Below are positions 33,765 through 45,621 of a stretch of 64,000 nucleotides of DNA, one piece after another. The notes beneath the pieces are model-generated. The model did no database searches. It was given only the letters and a program-made list of their open reading frames with translations, and had not been told where the DNA came from. The DNA is taken from contig LBMP01000001.1 in assembly GCA_001184205.1 (NCBI GenBank), positions 415,365 to 479,364 of the forward strand, in the 5' to 3' direction. The stretch is from Desulfocarbo indianensis (GTDB lineage: Bacteria; Desulfobacterota; Desulfarculia; Desulfarculales; Desulfarculaceae). Made by a program: the position numbers and the translations under genes. Position 1 is the first letter of the stretch; each line of letters opens with the position of its first letter.

Positions 33765-34454
33765 ATGGAACATCCGCTTATGTTCCTGCCTTTGTTTTTT
33801 GAGCAGATCGGTCTGGGCGAATGGGCCCATCACAACCTCAACGTGATCCATTCCTGGTTCGCGATGCTGCTTCTTTTGGTCCTGGCCAAGCTGGCCACCA
33901 AAAGCGTGCAGATGATCCCCGCCGGAGCCCAAAACCTGTTCGAGGTTATCCTGGGCGGCTGGGAGGACTTCATGGTGGACGTCATGGGCGAGCATGGCCG
34001 CCCCTATTTCCCCCTGGTCTTCACCCTGTTCATCTACATCCTGTTCATGAACTGGATGGGCCTGGTGCCGGGCTTGTTCTCGCCCACCGCCAACATCAAC
34101 ACGCCCTTGTCCATGGCGCTGGTGGTCTTCGTGGCCACCCACATCGTGGGCATCAAGCATCACGGCTTCCATTACGTCAAGCACTTCATGGGCCCGGTGC
34201 TGGCCCTGGCTCCCTTGATGATCATCATCGAGATCATCGGCCATCTGGCCCGGGTGCTCAGCCTCACCTTCCGTCTTTTCGGAAACATCCTGGGCGAGGA
34301 CCTGGTGGTGGCCATCCTGTTCTTCCTGGCCGGCATGTTCCTGGCTCCGCTGCCCATGATGGCGCTGGGCATTTTCACCTGCTTCGTGCAGGCCTTCATC
34401 TTCAGCCTGCTCACCATGCTCTACATCGCCGCCGCCCTGGAAGAGGCCCACTAG
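33765..34454 (+). CDS. atpB: ATP synthase F0 subunit a
   Basis: A 229-residue membrane protein of the proton or sodium channel. The essential Arg lies in LSLTFRLFGN in the fourth helix, and FIFSLLTMLYIAAALEEAH is the terminal helix. It is shorter than the E. coli protein, as usual for Desulfobacterota. Together with subunit c it forms the ion path. The F1 and b subunits are not in this window, so the operon is split. Confidence 0.95.
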   Translation: MEHPLMFLPLFFEQIGLGEWAHHNLNVIHSWFAMLLLLVLAKLATKSVQMIPAGAQNLFEVILGGWEDFMVDVMGEHGRPYFPLVFTLFIYILFMNWMGLVPGLFSPTANINTPLSMALVVFVATHIVGIKHHGFHYVKHFMGPVLALAPLMIIIEIIGHLARVLSLTFRLFGNILGEDLVVAILFFLAGMFLAPLPMMALGIFTCFVQAFIFSLLTMLYIAAALEEAH

Positions 34455-34595
34455 AGCATCGGGCGCAACGGCTTAAGGCGGCGGGGCGTTTAGCGCCGGC
34501 CGCGCTGGCAAGGTAAGGTAATAAAGTTCCCAAGTTGGGAAGGCACACATAAAGGAAGAAGGCGCAACCTAAAACGTTTTGTGGAGGATTCCGGA

Positions 34596-34967
34596 ATGAA
34601 AAAGTTCTCTATCACCGCCGCCCTGACCGGGCTGTTCGTGCTGGGTCTTTCCGCCGTGGCCATGGCCGCCGACGCCGCCGCCATGGGTGAGATGGCCAAG
34701 CTGTTCACCGCCACCGTGACCGCCGCCGGCTTCGGCATCGGCATCGCCGCTTTCGGTACCGGCCTGGCCCAGGGCATCGCCGTGAAGGGCGCCGTGGAAG
34801 GCACCGCCCGCAACCCCGAGGCTTCCGGCAAGATCACCGTGAACATGCTGATCGGTCTCGCCATGATCGAGTCTCTTTGTATTTATGCTCTGGTCGTGGC
34901 TCTGATCCTGCTGTACGCCTACCCCATGGCCGCTCCCGTGGCCAAGGCTCTGGGCCTCGAGCTGTAG
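34596..34967 (+). CDS. atpE: ATP synthase F0 subunit c, with leader peptide and sodium-type ligands
   Basis: A 123-residue proteolipid. ATG 34596 is eight bases after GGAGG. Residues 1-26 look like a cleavable signal ([17 protein letters not shown]), unusual for c subunits but seen in some anaerobes. The two membrane helices contain Q59, E92, S93 and Y97, which align with the Gln32-Glu65-Ser66-Tyr70 sodium ligands of Ilyobacter tartaricus AtpE; the Thr67 position is Leu. A proton-type c subunit has Ala or Leu instead of Ser66. So sodium coupling is possible. A strong terminator follows. Confidence 0.95.
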   Translation: MKKFSITAALTGLFVLGLSAVAMAADAAAMGEMAKLFTATVTAAGFGIGIAAFGTGLAQGIAVKGAVEGTARNPEASGKITVNMLIGLAMIESLCIYALVVALILLYAYPMAAPVAKALGLEL

Positions 34968-34976
34968 GACGATTCA

Positions 34977-35008
34977 AGGGCTGGGCCCCAAGGGGCCCAG
35001 CCCTTTTT
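34977..35008 (+). terminator. Terminator of the ATP synthase cluster
   Basis: 13-bp perfect stem (AGGGCTGGGCCCC and its complement), two-base gap, then TTTT. It separates atpE from rex. Confidence 0.85.
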
Positions 35009-35019
35009 AAGCCCCCGAC

Positions 35020-35037
35020 ATGTGAGCCAAATCACAA
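35020..35037. promoter_or_regulatory. Rex operator upstream of rex
   Basis: ATGTGA-GCCAAA-TCACAA fits the TTGTGA-N6-TCACAA Rex box, with one mismatch. It lies 16 bases before the rex ATG and after the atpE terminator, so it probably mediates autoregulation by NADH/NAD ratio. Confidence 0.75.
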
Positions 35038-35053
35038 GTCCCAGAGGTTTAGT

Positions 35054-35689
35054 ATGAAGTTCCTCAAGATCCCCGCGGCCACCATCACCAGGCTTTCCAT
35101 TTATTCAAGAGCCCTGGAAGAACTGGCCGATGGCCAGGTTTCAGTGGTCTCCAGCAAGAAGCTGGCTGAGCTCTGCGGGGTGAACCCGGCCCAGATACGC
35201 AAGGACCTGGCCTATTTCGGCCAGTTCGGCGTGCGGGGGGTGGGCTACTACGTAAAGGAGCTTCTGTTCGATATCAAGAAAATCCTGGGCCTTAACAAAG
35301 AGTGGCGCTTGGCCATCGTGGGCATGGGCAACCTGGGCTGCGCCCTGGTGGCCCACGAGAATTTCGAGAAACAGGGCTATTCCTTCGTGGCCGCCTTTGA
35401 CGCCGACCCCATGAAGATCGGCCACCGCCTGGCCTCCGGCCTGGAAATACACTCCATAACCCATTTGGAAGAAATCTGCCGCGAAACCGGCGCCGAGATC
35501 GGCGTCATCTGCACCCCGCCCGAACGCGCTCAGGAAGTGGCCAACCGCATGCTGAGCATACCCCTGAAGGGCATCCTCAACTTCGCCCCCGTGCAACTGC
35601 AAGTGCCCGAATGCCCCGCCTGCAAGGTGGAAAACGTCGACTTCACCGTCAAGCTGGACAACCTGGCTTATCATCTGACGGCGGGGTAG
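35054..35689 (+). CDS. rex: Redox-sensing transcriptional repressor Rex
   Basis: A 211-residue regulator. N-terminal winged helix (IPAATITRLSIYSRALEEL, VSSKKLAELCGVNPAQIRKD) then a Rossmann domain with VGMGNLG at 89-95 that binds NADH, and a C-terminal domain-swapped helix. In sulfate reducers Rex controls sulfate-reduction and ATP-synthase genes according to the NADH/NAD+ ratio. The operator at 35020 points to autoregulation; the neighbouring F0 cluster is a likely target but I see no site before atpZ. Confidence 0.95.
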   Translation: MKFLKIPAATITRLSIYSRALEELADGQVSVVSSKKLAELCGVNPAQIRKDLAYFGQFGVRGVGYYVKELLFDIKKILGLNKEWRLAIVGMGNLGCALVAHENFEKQGYSFVAAFDADPMKIGHRLASGLEIHSITHLEEICRETGAEIGVICTPPERAQEVANRMLSIPLKGILNFAPVQLQVPECPACKVENVDFTVKLDNLAYHLTAG

Positions 35690-35919
35690 AAGCCTCCATT
35701 CTGTTTGTTCTTTCACCAGCCGTTTTTATTTTATAAGCATGCGATTTTTTAGCAGAACGTGCGCAGGGCCAAGACCTTCCTCTGGCAATCCCCGCTCCGC
35801 AGCAGCTTGTTTACACAGGCAATCTTCTATCCGAAAAGCTTAACTATTCAGCCTGGCTGCTCAAACAAAATATTCTGAGTTGCCTTGCGCTGCGCCCGCC
35901 CCCAAGCGCTTCCCGCCCC

Positions 35920-37389
35920 TTAAAGCGGCTTGTCGGTGCCTTTGCCGTATTTCCAGAGGAAATAATGGTCCGAATGCTCCAGGGCGTTTTGTTCTTTTCT
36001 TAAGCCCAGCCAATGGCCGAACATGGCCCGCAGGGAGGCGATCAAGCCGGCGCCGCCGGCCACGGATTGAAACAGGGAGGCCGCGTCCAATTGCTTGCCC
36101 GAGGCGGCCATGGCGGCCAGGGTGATGGAGGCCAGCACGAACATCACGTCCGTGCCGAGCTTGCGGGTGTAATCGCTTCGCAGCCTGCCCAGCGCGTCTT
36201 GCAGGGATTTGACGTCCTTGGCCAGCTTCAGGCGGCAATTGTATATCTGCCGTTCCCACTCCTCCGAGCCCGGCGGGGCCGTGATCTGGGCGGCTTCCAT
36301 GAGCAGCCGATAGCGGAAACGCTCCAGGTCGTCGCGGGCCTTTTGGTTGGCGTCCAGGGCCTCCTGGGGCGGCAGCCCGGCCAGGGAGGGCGCGAGCAGG
36401 GTGTTGGCGCTGAGCGCGGCGGGCAGGCGCTTGACGCTGCCCAAAAGCTCGGGCCTTTTCCTGGCCAAGGTCAGCCTGTCAAGCAGTTGGTAGGTCGAGT
36501 TGTCCAGGATATCTATGTTTTGCGTCGGCGGGTTGGAATAGAACAATCCATAGGAAAAAGAAACCAGCGTTTCAAGGGTGTCGCATACACTCCGCATGTC
36601 GCCATAGAAAAAATCCTTGCTTATAAGCCCCTTGAAATCGTTTTCGAACAATAAATCCAAACATTCCTTGAAATACTCCTCATTGCCCTTTAGGCTTTTT
36701 TGCTTCGCCAATTCCGGCAAGTCCAGGGCTCTTACGATGGGGGTGGCGTCTCCCCTGGCATTGGGATTCACAAAGATGATTAATTTGTCCTCCAGTACGA
36801 AATCCTTGACTTTTTCCAACGCCAAAATGGCCTGGGCCGCATAATCCAACACCACTTCTTGAAACACGTAATCGCCGTATTCCTCAAGCTCTGGCAAGGG
36901 ATTGTGTTGAAAAGCATCGACGACGCCGTCCCAAAATTTTCTCCCGTAAACATCAACGACATATGAGGAAAAATCTATCGAACTTTCCGAGGCGAAAAAA
37001 TTGGCAAAAGAGCCAACCTCGCCAGCGGCCGCCAAGTAGCACAAAACATTATAAAGGGGATCGTCGCAATAAATTATATCCGTGGTTATGAAGCGGCCGG
37101 TCAACTCTAGAATATTGCCGCACCTCAGGCGGGGCATCCATAAACACGATTGGGAATCGCGCCCCCGCCCTCCCAACAGCCTTGGCAGGTTGGCGCCATA
37201 CCAATCCTCAAGGCGGTCCAACAGGCCGTTGACCTCCTCCGGCGCGAGATTCATCAATTCCCGTTTGATATATTCTATGGGCTTGTCGGAAAGGCCGAGT
37301 TCGTCGATTATGTCGTAGAGAATATGCCGCATCTGCCCCAGGACCTCTCGCGAGGCCGCGCCCCCCGGCTTGGCGGCGTCCGCGTTCAT
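35920..37389 (-). CDS. Hypothetical 489-residue protein with C-terminal hydrophobic segment
   Basis: No family recognised. ATG 37389 (MNADAAKPGG) is taken because the extension to 37461 is Cys/Arg-rich and lacks a ribosome site, but the site before 37389 is also weak. The body is acidic and helical (LSDKPIEYIKRELMNLAPEE, VVDVYGRKFWDGVVDAFQ, EYFKECLDLLFENDFKG). Near the C-terminus TDVMFVLASITLAAMAASGK, then AGGAGLIASLRAMFGHWLGL, resembles a membrane hairpin followed by a short tail. This recalls the layout of the 31559 gene, although I cannot align the two. Possibly accessory DNA. Confidence 0.65.
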   Translation of the reverse strand: MNADAAKPGGAASREVLGQMRHILYDIIDELGLSDKPIEYIKRELMNLAPEEVNGLLDRLEDWYGANLPRLLGGRGRDSQSCLWMPRLRCGNILELTGRFITTDIIYCDDPLYNVLCYLAAAGEVGSFANFFASESSIDFSSYVVDVYGRKFWDGVVDAFQHNPLPELEEYGDYVFQEVVLDYAAQAILALEKVKDFVLEDKLIIFVNPNARGDATPIVRALDLPELAKQKSLKGNEEYFKECLDLLFENDFKGLISKDFFYGDMRSVCDTLETLVSFSYGLFYSNPPTQNIDILDNSTYQLLDRLTLARKRPELLGSVKRLPAALSANTLLAPSLAGLPPQEALDANQKARDDLERFRYRLLMEAAQITAPPGSEEWERQIYNCRLKLAKDVKSLQDALGRLRSDYTRKLGTDVMFVLASITLAAMAASGKQLDAASLFQSVAGGAGLIASLRAMFGHWLGLRKEQNALEHSDHYFLWKYGKGTDKPL

Positions 37390-37533
37390 TTTCCGCCCGC
37401 GGGCCAGGCCCACCCCGACCGATAAAAAACAATGCTCGCATTGACAAAGGCGTTTTGTCAAAGATATTATCCCGACACTAAATAACCTAGCTTTTCGGCC
37501 TGGCCGCTAATCATCCAGCCCAAGCCCTCTTCA

Positions 37534-37571
37534 TGCCAAGGCGCGGGCAACGCCCGCCTCTTTTGGCATTA
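37534..37571. repeat. Imperfect hairpin between the 489-residue gene and the AbrB-like gene
   Basis: ATGCCAA ... TTGGCAT outer arms with an inner GCGGGC-AAC-GCCCGC stem. No gene; possible terminator or transcription-factor site for the AbrB-like gene. Confidence 0.5.
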
Positions 37572-37632
37572 GAGATATTAGTGCTTGACCATCCGGGGCC
37601 GCGGGCCGATAAGTTAGTAAAGGAGCCGGTGC

Positions 37633-37857
37633 ATGCCCCAGATCGGCAAAATAGAAAAGTCGGGAGATTTCTTCATGTTGCGCCTACCCCCCCAGTGCGC
37701 CGAGCATCTCGGCCTGGACGAGGGGGACGAGGTGGTCATCAACCTGGTGCAAGATCACTTGGAGATCGGGCACACGGCGCACAGAAGGCTCTTGGCCGTG
37801 GAAACCGGACGCAGACTATCAGCCCGCTACCGCAACGTCATAGCTAACCGCGGCTGA
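37633..37857 (+). CDS. AbrB/MazE/SpoVT-type DNA-binding protein
   Basis: A 74-residue protein from ATG 37633 (AAAGGAG eight bases upstream). The N-terminal half (IGKIEKSGDFFMLRLPPQCA, GLDEGDEVVINLVQDHLEI) is a swapped-hairpin AbrB domain like that of MazE-type antitoxins. No toxin gene follows; uvrA converges directly after. It may be a stand-alone transcription regulator, or an antitoxin whose partner was lost. Confidence 0.75.
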   Translation: MPQIGKIEKSGDFFMLRLPPQCAEHLGLDEGDEVVINLVQDHLEIGHTAHRRLLAVETGRRLSARYRNVIANRG

Positions 37858-37876
37858 TTTTTACGCCCCAATTTCC

Positions 37877-40714
<2,838 letters not shown>

Positions 40715-40961
40715 GGTTTCTTCGCGCGCTTATTAAAATGAGAAACGCGGCCTGCCCGCCGCCTGACCACTGATAATCAAATCTACCAGCCAAACCGGCC
40801 TCCGCCACTGCCGGAACCCCCACATAAAAAAGTATTATTACCGGCGTAGCGTTTCATGCTAATTTACTACTTTAGACTTAGTAACCCGAGGCCGCCGTCC
40901 AGCGATCGCCAGGGCCGGCCAAAGCCGCATGGAGGCGGTCCCGCCGAAAGAGTGAACAAAA

Positions 40962-41489
40962 ATGGACACCGTCGACCGTCGTCATGGTTCCCGTATTATA
41001 TATCCTGAATTCCAGAGAGGCTTCGTGGCCAATTTCTGCCTGGCCGCTTTCGGCGGCATGCTGGCCACCAGCCTGCTCCTGCTCATCTGGTTTTACATCG
41101 CCGCCAACCAGGCGGATGATTTCATGCTTTGGCCTTTGATCGCGGTCAATTGCGTGGTGCTGGCCGCCCTGGTGGCCTTGACCGCGGTGGTGGCTCTGAA
41201 CCTCTCCCACAAGGTGGGCGGCCCCCTGTATCGTCTGGAGAAACGGGCCGGCGAAATCGCCCAGGGAGAGCTGGGCGGCGAAATCCATCTGCGCCAAAAC
41301 GACGAGCTGCAGAACCTGGCCCAGGCCATAAACCAGATGAGCAACAGCCTCACGCAACGCTTGGGCGATATGGGCAGTGAAATCGAAAACTTAAGCAAGC
41401 TGGCCGGCGATCCCCGGCGCGGAGCCGAGCTGCAGAAAGGCCTGCTGGAGCTGGCCGCCAAGATGCGGCAAGGCCTCAATCCCCAGTAA
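40962..41489 (+). CDS. Stand-alone HAMP-domain membrane protein
   Basis: A 175-residue protein with two membrane helices (FCLAAFGGMLATSLLLLIWF and WPLIAVNCVVLAALVALTAV) joined by a short periplasmic loop, then a HAMP domain (LNLSHKVGGPLYRLEKRAGE, GELGGEIHLRQNDELQNLAQ) and a coiled-coil tail. No kinase, MCP or cyclase output domain follows before the stop, which is unusual; it may signal through a separate partner. ATG follows AGAGTGAACAAAA. Confidence 0.75.
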   Translation: MDTVDRRHGSRIIYPEFQRGFVANFCLAAFGGMLATSLLLLIWFYIAANQADDFMLWPLIAVNCVVLAALVALTAVVALNLSHKVGGPLYRLEKRAGEIAQGELGGEIHLRQNDELQNLAQAINQMSNSLTQRLGDMGSEIENLSKLAGDPRRGAELQKGLLELAAKMRQGLNPQ

Positions 41490-41551
41490 AATCAATTCGC
41501 TAAAAAATCCAGGCCCTTCCGGCGGCGAGCCGCCCGGCTTACGGCGGGCGG

Positions 41552-42061
41552 CTATTCCACCACCAGGAAGCCGTGCTGGGCCAGCTCGCCCTGGGCCCTG
41601 GTGAGATCGCCCGCCTTGCGGTATTCCACGGTGTGCAGATGCACTCCCTTGGTGAGGCTGGAGAGCAAGGGGGTGCGGCCCCGCTCCACCCTGGCGATGA
41701 AGCTTTCCACGTCTTGCAGGCTTTTCAGCATGAGGTTGCCGCGCAGCTCGCCGTAGAGGGGATGCTCCACGATAACGTCCAGCACGGTGAGGCCGTGGGT
41801 CACTAAAAGCGACAGCTCGGCCTGGGTTTCCGGCGGGGCGTGGCGCACGGCTATCACGGCGCGCCGGGCCGAGGCCTGGGGCGCGGCCTGCAGAAAATAG
41901 CCCTGGGGGGTGGCCAGGATGGGGTGGCCCTCCGCCCGGAGCAGGGCTATGTCCTGCACGATTATCTGGCGGCTGACCCCCAGGCGCAGGGCCAGCTCCG
42001 CGCCGGTCAGGGTGCCATCCCGGCGCCGCAGCATGTCGAGGATGGTTTGCCTGCGTTCCAT
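41552..42061 (-). CDS. niaR: Niacin-responsive NAD-synthesis repressor NiaR
   Basis: A 169-residue regulator: HTH_11 domain (1-60: ILDMLRRRDGTLTGAELALR, VSRQIIVQDIALLRAEGH) and a 3H ligand domain (75-169) with the three conserved histidine regions (VRHAPPET, EHPLYGELRG, KGVHLHTVEY). NiaR binds niacin and represses NAD genes. It is the last gene of nadB-nadC-nadA-niaR, 13 bases after nadA, so it would regulate its own operon through the operator at 45622-45652. Confidence 0.9.
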   Translation of the reverse strand: MERRQTILDMLRRRDGTLTGAELALRLGVSRQIIVQDIALLRAEGHPILATPQGYFLQAAPQASARRAVIAVRHAPPETQAELSLLVTHGLTVLDVIVEHPLYGELRGNLMLKSLQDVESFIARVERGRTPLLSSLTKGVHLHTVEYRKAGDLTRAQGELAQHGFLVVE

Positions 42062-42074
42062 GGCTCGCCGTGGT

Positions 42075-43151
42075 TCAGGTTAAAAGCATCATGCGCTCCA
42101 GAGCCTGGCGGGCTCCTTCCACCTCTCCGGCGGGCACCCTCACCAGGCCCGCGCCCTCATCCAGGCCCTCCAGGCAGGCCAACAGGCTCCCCAGGTTGGT
42201 GCGGGCCATGTCGGGGCAGGCGCTGCGCCGCTCGGCCAGGGGAAGCACCGTCTTGTCTCCGCACTGCCGGGCCAGCCGCCGGACCAGGTTGATCTCGGTG
42301 CCCACCACCAGGACCGATCCCGCCGGCAGCCTCTCAGCCTCGGCGATGATCTGCTCGGTGGAGCCGCTCGCATCCGCCGCCTCCACCACCTCCCGGGGGC
42401 ATTCGGGATGCACCATCACCACGCAACCGGGATGCGAACTCCGCGCGCTTTTGATATCGCCCTTCGTGAAATCCACGTGCACCGGGCAATACCCGTCCCA
42501 TAAAATTACCCTGCTCCGGGGCTCCGCGCCAAGCAGTTTGCCCGGCCGGCGGCGCCAGAGGCACAATTCCTCCGGCTGCAAACCCAAATCCAGGGCGGCG
42601 TTGGCGCCCAGGTGCCGGTCCGGCAGAAACAAGACCCGCCGCCCCTGGTCCAGAGCCCAGGCCAGCACCTTCTTGGCGTTGGCCGAGGTGCACGCCGCCC
42701 CGCCGCGGCGGCCGCAAAAGGCCTTCACCTCGGCCGAGGAATTGACGTAGGTCACCGGCAACAACTTGTCTCCCCAGCGCTCGCTCAACTCCCGCCAGCA
42801 GGTCCGCAGCTCGTCCGGCGCGGCCATGTCGGCCATGGGGCAGCCGGCGCCCGGCTCCGGCAGGTGCACGCTCTGGCCGGAGCCGGCCAGGATGCTGGCG
42901 GTTTCGGCCATGAAGCGCACCCCGCAAAACACGATGTGGCGGGCGCGGGTCATGCGCGCGGCCTCTTGGGAAAGCTTGAGGGAGTCGCCGGTCAGATCGA
43001 CCTGGCCGATCACCGCGTCGCTCTGGTAATGATGCCCCAGGATGACCAGTTCCTCGCCCAAATCCCCGCGCAGCCGCGCTATGCGCCCCTCCAACTCCGC
43101 GTCGGCCAGGCCCCTGGGGGGCTGCCAGGCCGGAGCCGCTTTGCCGCTCAT
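42075..43151 (-). CDS. nadA: Quinolinate synthase NadA
   Basis: A 358-residue [4Fe-4S] enzyme that condenses iminoaspartate and dihydroxyacetone phosphate to quinolinate. Cys ligands sit in VFCGVRFMAE, PGAGCPMADM, DGYCPVHVDF and RRSACPDM; HHYQSDAVIGQVDLTGDSL and YVNSSAEVKA are family blocks. ATG overlaps the nadC stop as ATGA. An extra Cys pair in FCGRRGGAACTSAN is present. Confidence 0.95.
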   Translation of the reverse strand: MSGKAAPAWQPPRGLADAELEGRIARLRGDLGEELVILGHHYQSDAVIGQVDLTGDSLKLSQEAARMTRARHIVFCGVRFMAETASILAGSGQSVHLPEPGAGCPMADMAAPDELRTCWRELSERWGDKLLPVTYVNSSAEVKAFCGRRGGAACTSANAKKVLAWALDQGRRVLFLPDRHLGANAALDLGLQPEELCLWRRRPGKLLGAEPRSRVILWDGYCPVHVDFTKGDIKSARSSHPGCVVMVHPECPREVVEAADASGSTEQIIAEAERLPAGSVLVVGTEINLVRRLARQCGDKTVLPLAERRSACPDMARTNLGSLLACLEGLDEGAGLVRVPAGEVEGARQALERMMLLT

Positions 43152-44005
43152 GGCTTATCCTTTCCGTCGTCGCAGACCATCATCTCCAGGCTGAGGTCCA
43201 GAGGCGGGGCCGAATGGGTCAGCCAGCCCAGGGAGGCGAAATCCACTCCCGCCCTGGCCAGGTCGGGCAAATCCTCGGGCTTCAAATTGCCCGAGGCCTC
43301 CACCAGGGCCCGGCCGTTCACCATTTTCACGGCCTCCAGGGTCAGGTCCAGGGTCATGTTGTCCAGCATGATCACGTCCGCCCCGGCCTCCAGGGCCTGG
43401 GACACCTCCTCCAGGGTCTCGGCCTCCACTTCGATCTTCACCAGGGGCCCCACCGCCCGGCGGGCCAGGGCCACGGCCTTGGCGGGCCCGCCGGCCAGGC
43501 GCAGGTGGTTGTCCTTGATGAGCACCGCGTCGTCCAGGCCGTGGCGGTGGTTGCGGCCGCCGCCGGCCCGCACCGCCTCCTTTTCCAGCATGCGCAGGCC
43601 CGGCGTGGTCTTGCGGGTGTCCACCACGGTCAGGCCCATCCCCTCCACCGCCCGCACCGCTTGAGCCGTGGCGGTGGCGATGCCGGAAAGCCTCTGCAAA
43701 AGATTGAGCGCCACCCGCTCGCCGGCCAAAAGCGCCCGCGCCCTTCCCCGCAGATTGGCCAGGATTTGCCCCGGCATCAGCTTGGCGCCGTCGTCGAGCA
43801 GGGGCCGCCACCGCACCTGGGGGTCCAGCAGCCGGAAGGCGGCCGCCGCCGCCTGCTGGCCGGCCAGCACGCCGGGCGAGCGGCTGATGATCTGAGCCTC
43901 GGCCATGAGCCCCTTGGGCATAATGGCCTCGCTGGTCACGTCCCCCCGGCCGATGTCCTCCTTGAGCGCGTTGCGCAAGATGTCTTCCAATAGCAGCGGG
44001 TTCAC
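43148..44005 (-). CDS. nadC: Nicotinate-nucleotide pyrophosphorylase (carboxylating)
   Basis: A 285-residue enzyme making nicotinate mononucleotide from quinolinate and PRPP. Landmarks LNLLQRLSGIATATAQAV, VVDTRKTTPGLRMLEK, GGGRNHRHGLDDAVLIKDNH, VEVEAETLEE, VIMLDNMT. Start is GTG 44005 and overlaps the nadB stop (GTGA). Coupled with nadA on the other side. Confidence 0.96.
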   Translation of the reverse strand: MNPLLLEDILRNALKEDIGRGDVTSEAIMPKGLMAEAQIISRSPGVLAGQQAAAAAFRLLDPQVRWRPLLDDGAKLMPGQILANLRGRARALLAGERVALNLLQRLSGIATATAQAVRAVEGMGLTVVDTRKTTPGLRMLEKEAVRAGGGRNHRHGLDDAVLIKDNHLRLAGGPAKAVALARRAVGPLVKIEVEAETLEEVSQALEAGADVIMLDNMTLDLTLEAVKMVNGRALVEASGNLKPEDLPDLARAGVDFASLGWLTHSAPPLDLSLEMMVCDDGKDKP

Positions 44006-45585
44006 ATCCGGGCTCCTTGGGAGATACCCCCGCCGAGGACGGGGCTCGGCGGGGGCGGATAATCCTCGCGGTAATGGCTGCCCCGGCTTTCCCGCCGGGC
44101 CAGGGCGGCCCGGGTGGTCAGGCGGGCCAGGATCAGCATGTCCCTAAGCTCCAAGGCCCCGGCCGGAGCCCCGGCCTCGATGCGGTCCAGCAGGTCCAGC
44201 ATGCTTATCAGGCCGTCGGCCCGGCGCACCAGACCCACGTAGCGCCACATGGCGCGGCGCACCCGCTCCATCTCCTCCTGGCCGCCTTCGGGCCGGGCCG
44301 GCAGGCATTGGGCCGGGCCGAGCCCCTGGGGCAGAAGCTCCTCCAGGCGCGCCGGGTCCAGGTCCCGGAGGCCGGCCAGCCCGGGCGCAGCCGGCGGGCA
44401 GCCGGCCAGGGCCTGGGCCACCCGGTTGCCGAACACCAGGCACTCCAGAAGCGAGTTGCTGGCCAGGCGGTTGGCGCCGTGGGCGCCGGTGCGGGCCGCC
44501 TCGCCGCAGACGAACAGGCCCGGCAGATTGGTGGCCCCGCGCAGATCGCTCTCCACGCCGCCCATGAGGAAATGGGCCGCCGGCGTCACCGGCAGCGGCT
44601 GGCGGCCGGGGTCCAGGCCCCTTTGCCGGCAAATGGCGTAAATGGAGGGGAAGCGCCCGGCGAAGTCCGCGCCCAGGGCGGTGGCGTCCAGAAACGCCCG
44701 GTGGCCCTGTTGCTCTTCCTCGAAGATGGCGCGGGCCACCACGTCGCGCGGGGCCAGCTCGGCCATGGGGTGGCGCTCCGGCATGAAGCGCCGGCCCCGT
44801 TCATCCACCAGGGTGGCACCCTGGCCCCGCACCGCCTCGGATATCAGGGGCAGGGGGTCTTCGCCGCAGTCCAGGGCGGTGGGGTGAAACTGCATGTACT
44901 CCAGGTCGCGCAGCTTGGCTCCGGCCCGGTGGGCCAGGGCCAGGCCCGCGCCGTTGCACCAGCGGCTGCCGGTGGTGCGGCTGTAGAGGCGGCCCATGCC
45001 GCCGGTGGCCAGCACCACCGCCCCGGCCAGATAGACCTCGGGCTCGCCGCCGGCCTGGCCGTCATAGCGCCAGGCCAGCACCCCCAGGCAGCGCCCCTGG
45101 CGGCAGAGCAGCTCCAGGGCCCTGGCCCCCTCCTGGAAACGCACCTTGCCCTGCCTGGCCAGGGCCGCCAAAAGGGTCTGGGCCAGGGCCAGGCCGGTGG
45201 CGTCGCCCTGGGCGTGGGCCACCCGGGCCAGGCTGTGGGCCCCCTCGCGGGCCAGGGCCAGGGTGCCTTCCGGGCCCAGGTCAAAGGGCATGCCCAGATC
45301 GGCCAGCTCCCGCACCCGGCCCACGCCCTCGGCCACCAGGATCTCCACCGCCTGCGGGTCGCAGGCCCCGGCCCCGGCGGCCAGGGTGTCGTCGCGGTGC
45401 AGCTTCGGCGAATCATCGGACCGCAGGGCCGCGGCTATGCCGCCCTGGGCCAGGGCGGTGTTGGAGGTCAGGCGGGTCTCCCGGGTGAGCACCATGACCG
45501 AGCCGTGCTCCGCCGCCTTCAGCGCGCAGAACAGGCCGGCCACGCCGGAGCCCAAGATCAGATAATCGCAATGATAAACGCGCAC
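44002..45585 (-). CDS. nadB: L-aspartate oxidase
   Basis: A 527-residue flavoenzyme oxidising aspartate to iminoaspartate; under anaerobic conditions fumarate serves as acceptor. FAD motif LILGSGVAGLFCALKAAEHG at 11-30, substrate loop HPTALDCGEDPLPLISEAVRG, HFLMGGVESDLRGATNLPGL and GANRLASNSLLECLVFG are typical. The C-terminal helical domain ends at a TGA shared with nadC. First gene of the NAD operon with its promoter/operator directly upstream. Confidence 0.96.
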   Translation of the reverse strand: MRVYHCDYLILGSGVAGLFCALKAAEHGSVMVLTRETRLTSNTALAQGGIAAALRSDDSPKLHRDDTLAAGAGACDPQAVEILVAEGVGRVRELADLGMPFDLGPEGTLALAREGAHSLARVAHAQGDATGLALAQTLLAALARQGKVRFQEGARALELLCRQGRCLGVLAWRYDGQAGGEPEVYLAGAVVLATGGMGRLYSRTTGSRWCNGAGLALAHRAGAKLRDLEYMQFHPTALDCGEDPLPLISEAVRGQGATLVDERGRRFMPERHPMAELAPRDVVARAIFEEEQQGHRAFLDATALGADFAGRFPSIYAICRQRGLDPGRQPLPVTPAAHFLMGGVESDLRGATNLPGLFVCGEAARTGAHGANRLASNSLLECLVFGNRVAQALAGCPPAAPGLAGLRDLDPARLEELLPQGLGPAQCLPARPEGGQEEMERVRRAMWRYVGLVRRADGLISMLDLLDRIEAGAPAGALELRDMLILARLTTRAALARRESRGSHYREDYPPPPSPVLGGGISQGARM

Positions 45586-45621
45586 GGCCTACCTCGCGGA
45601 TTCGTTTGGGGAATTAAGAAA

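Noticed and set aside
37633-37857. Toxin-antitoxin pair with the AbrB-like gene as antitoxin
   Set aside because: No toxin gene follows; uvrA converges immediately.
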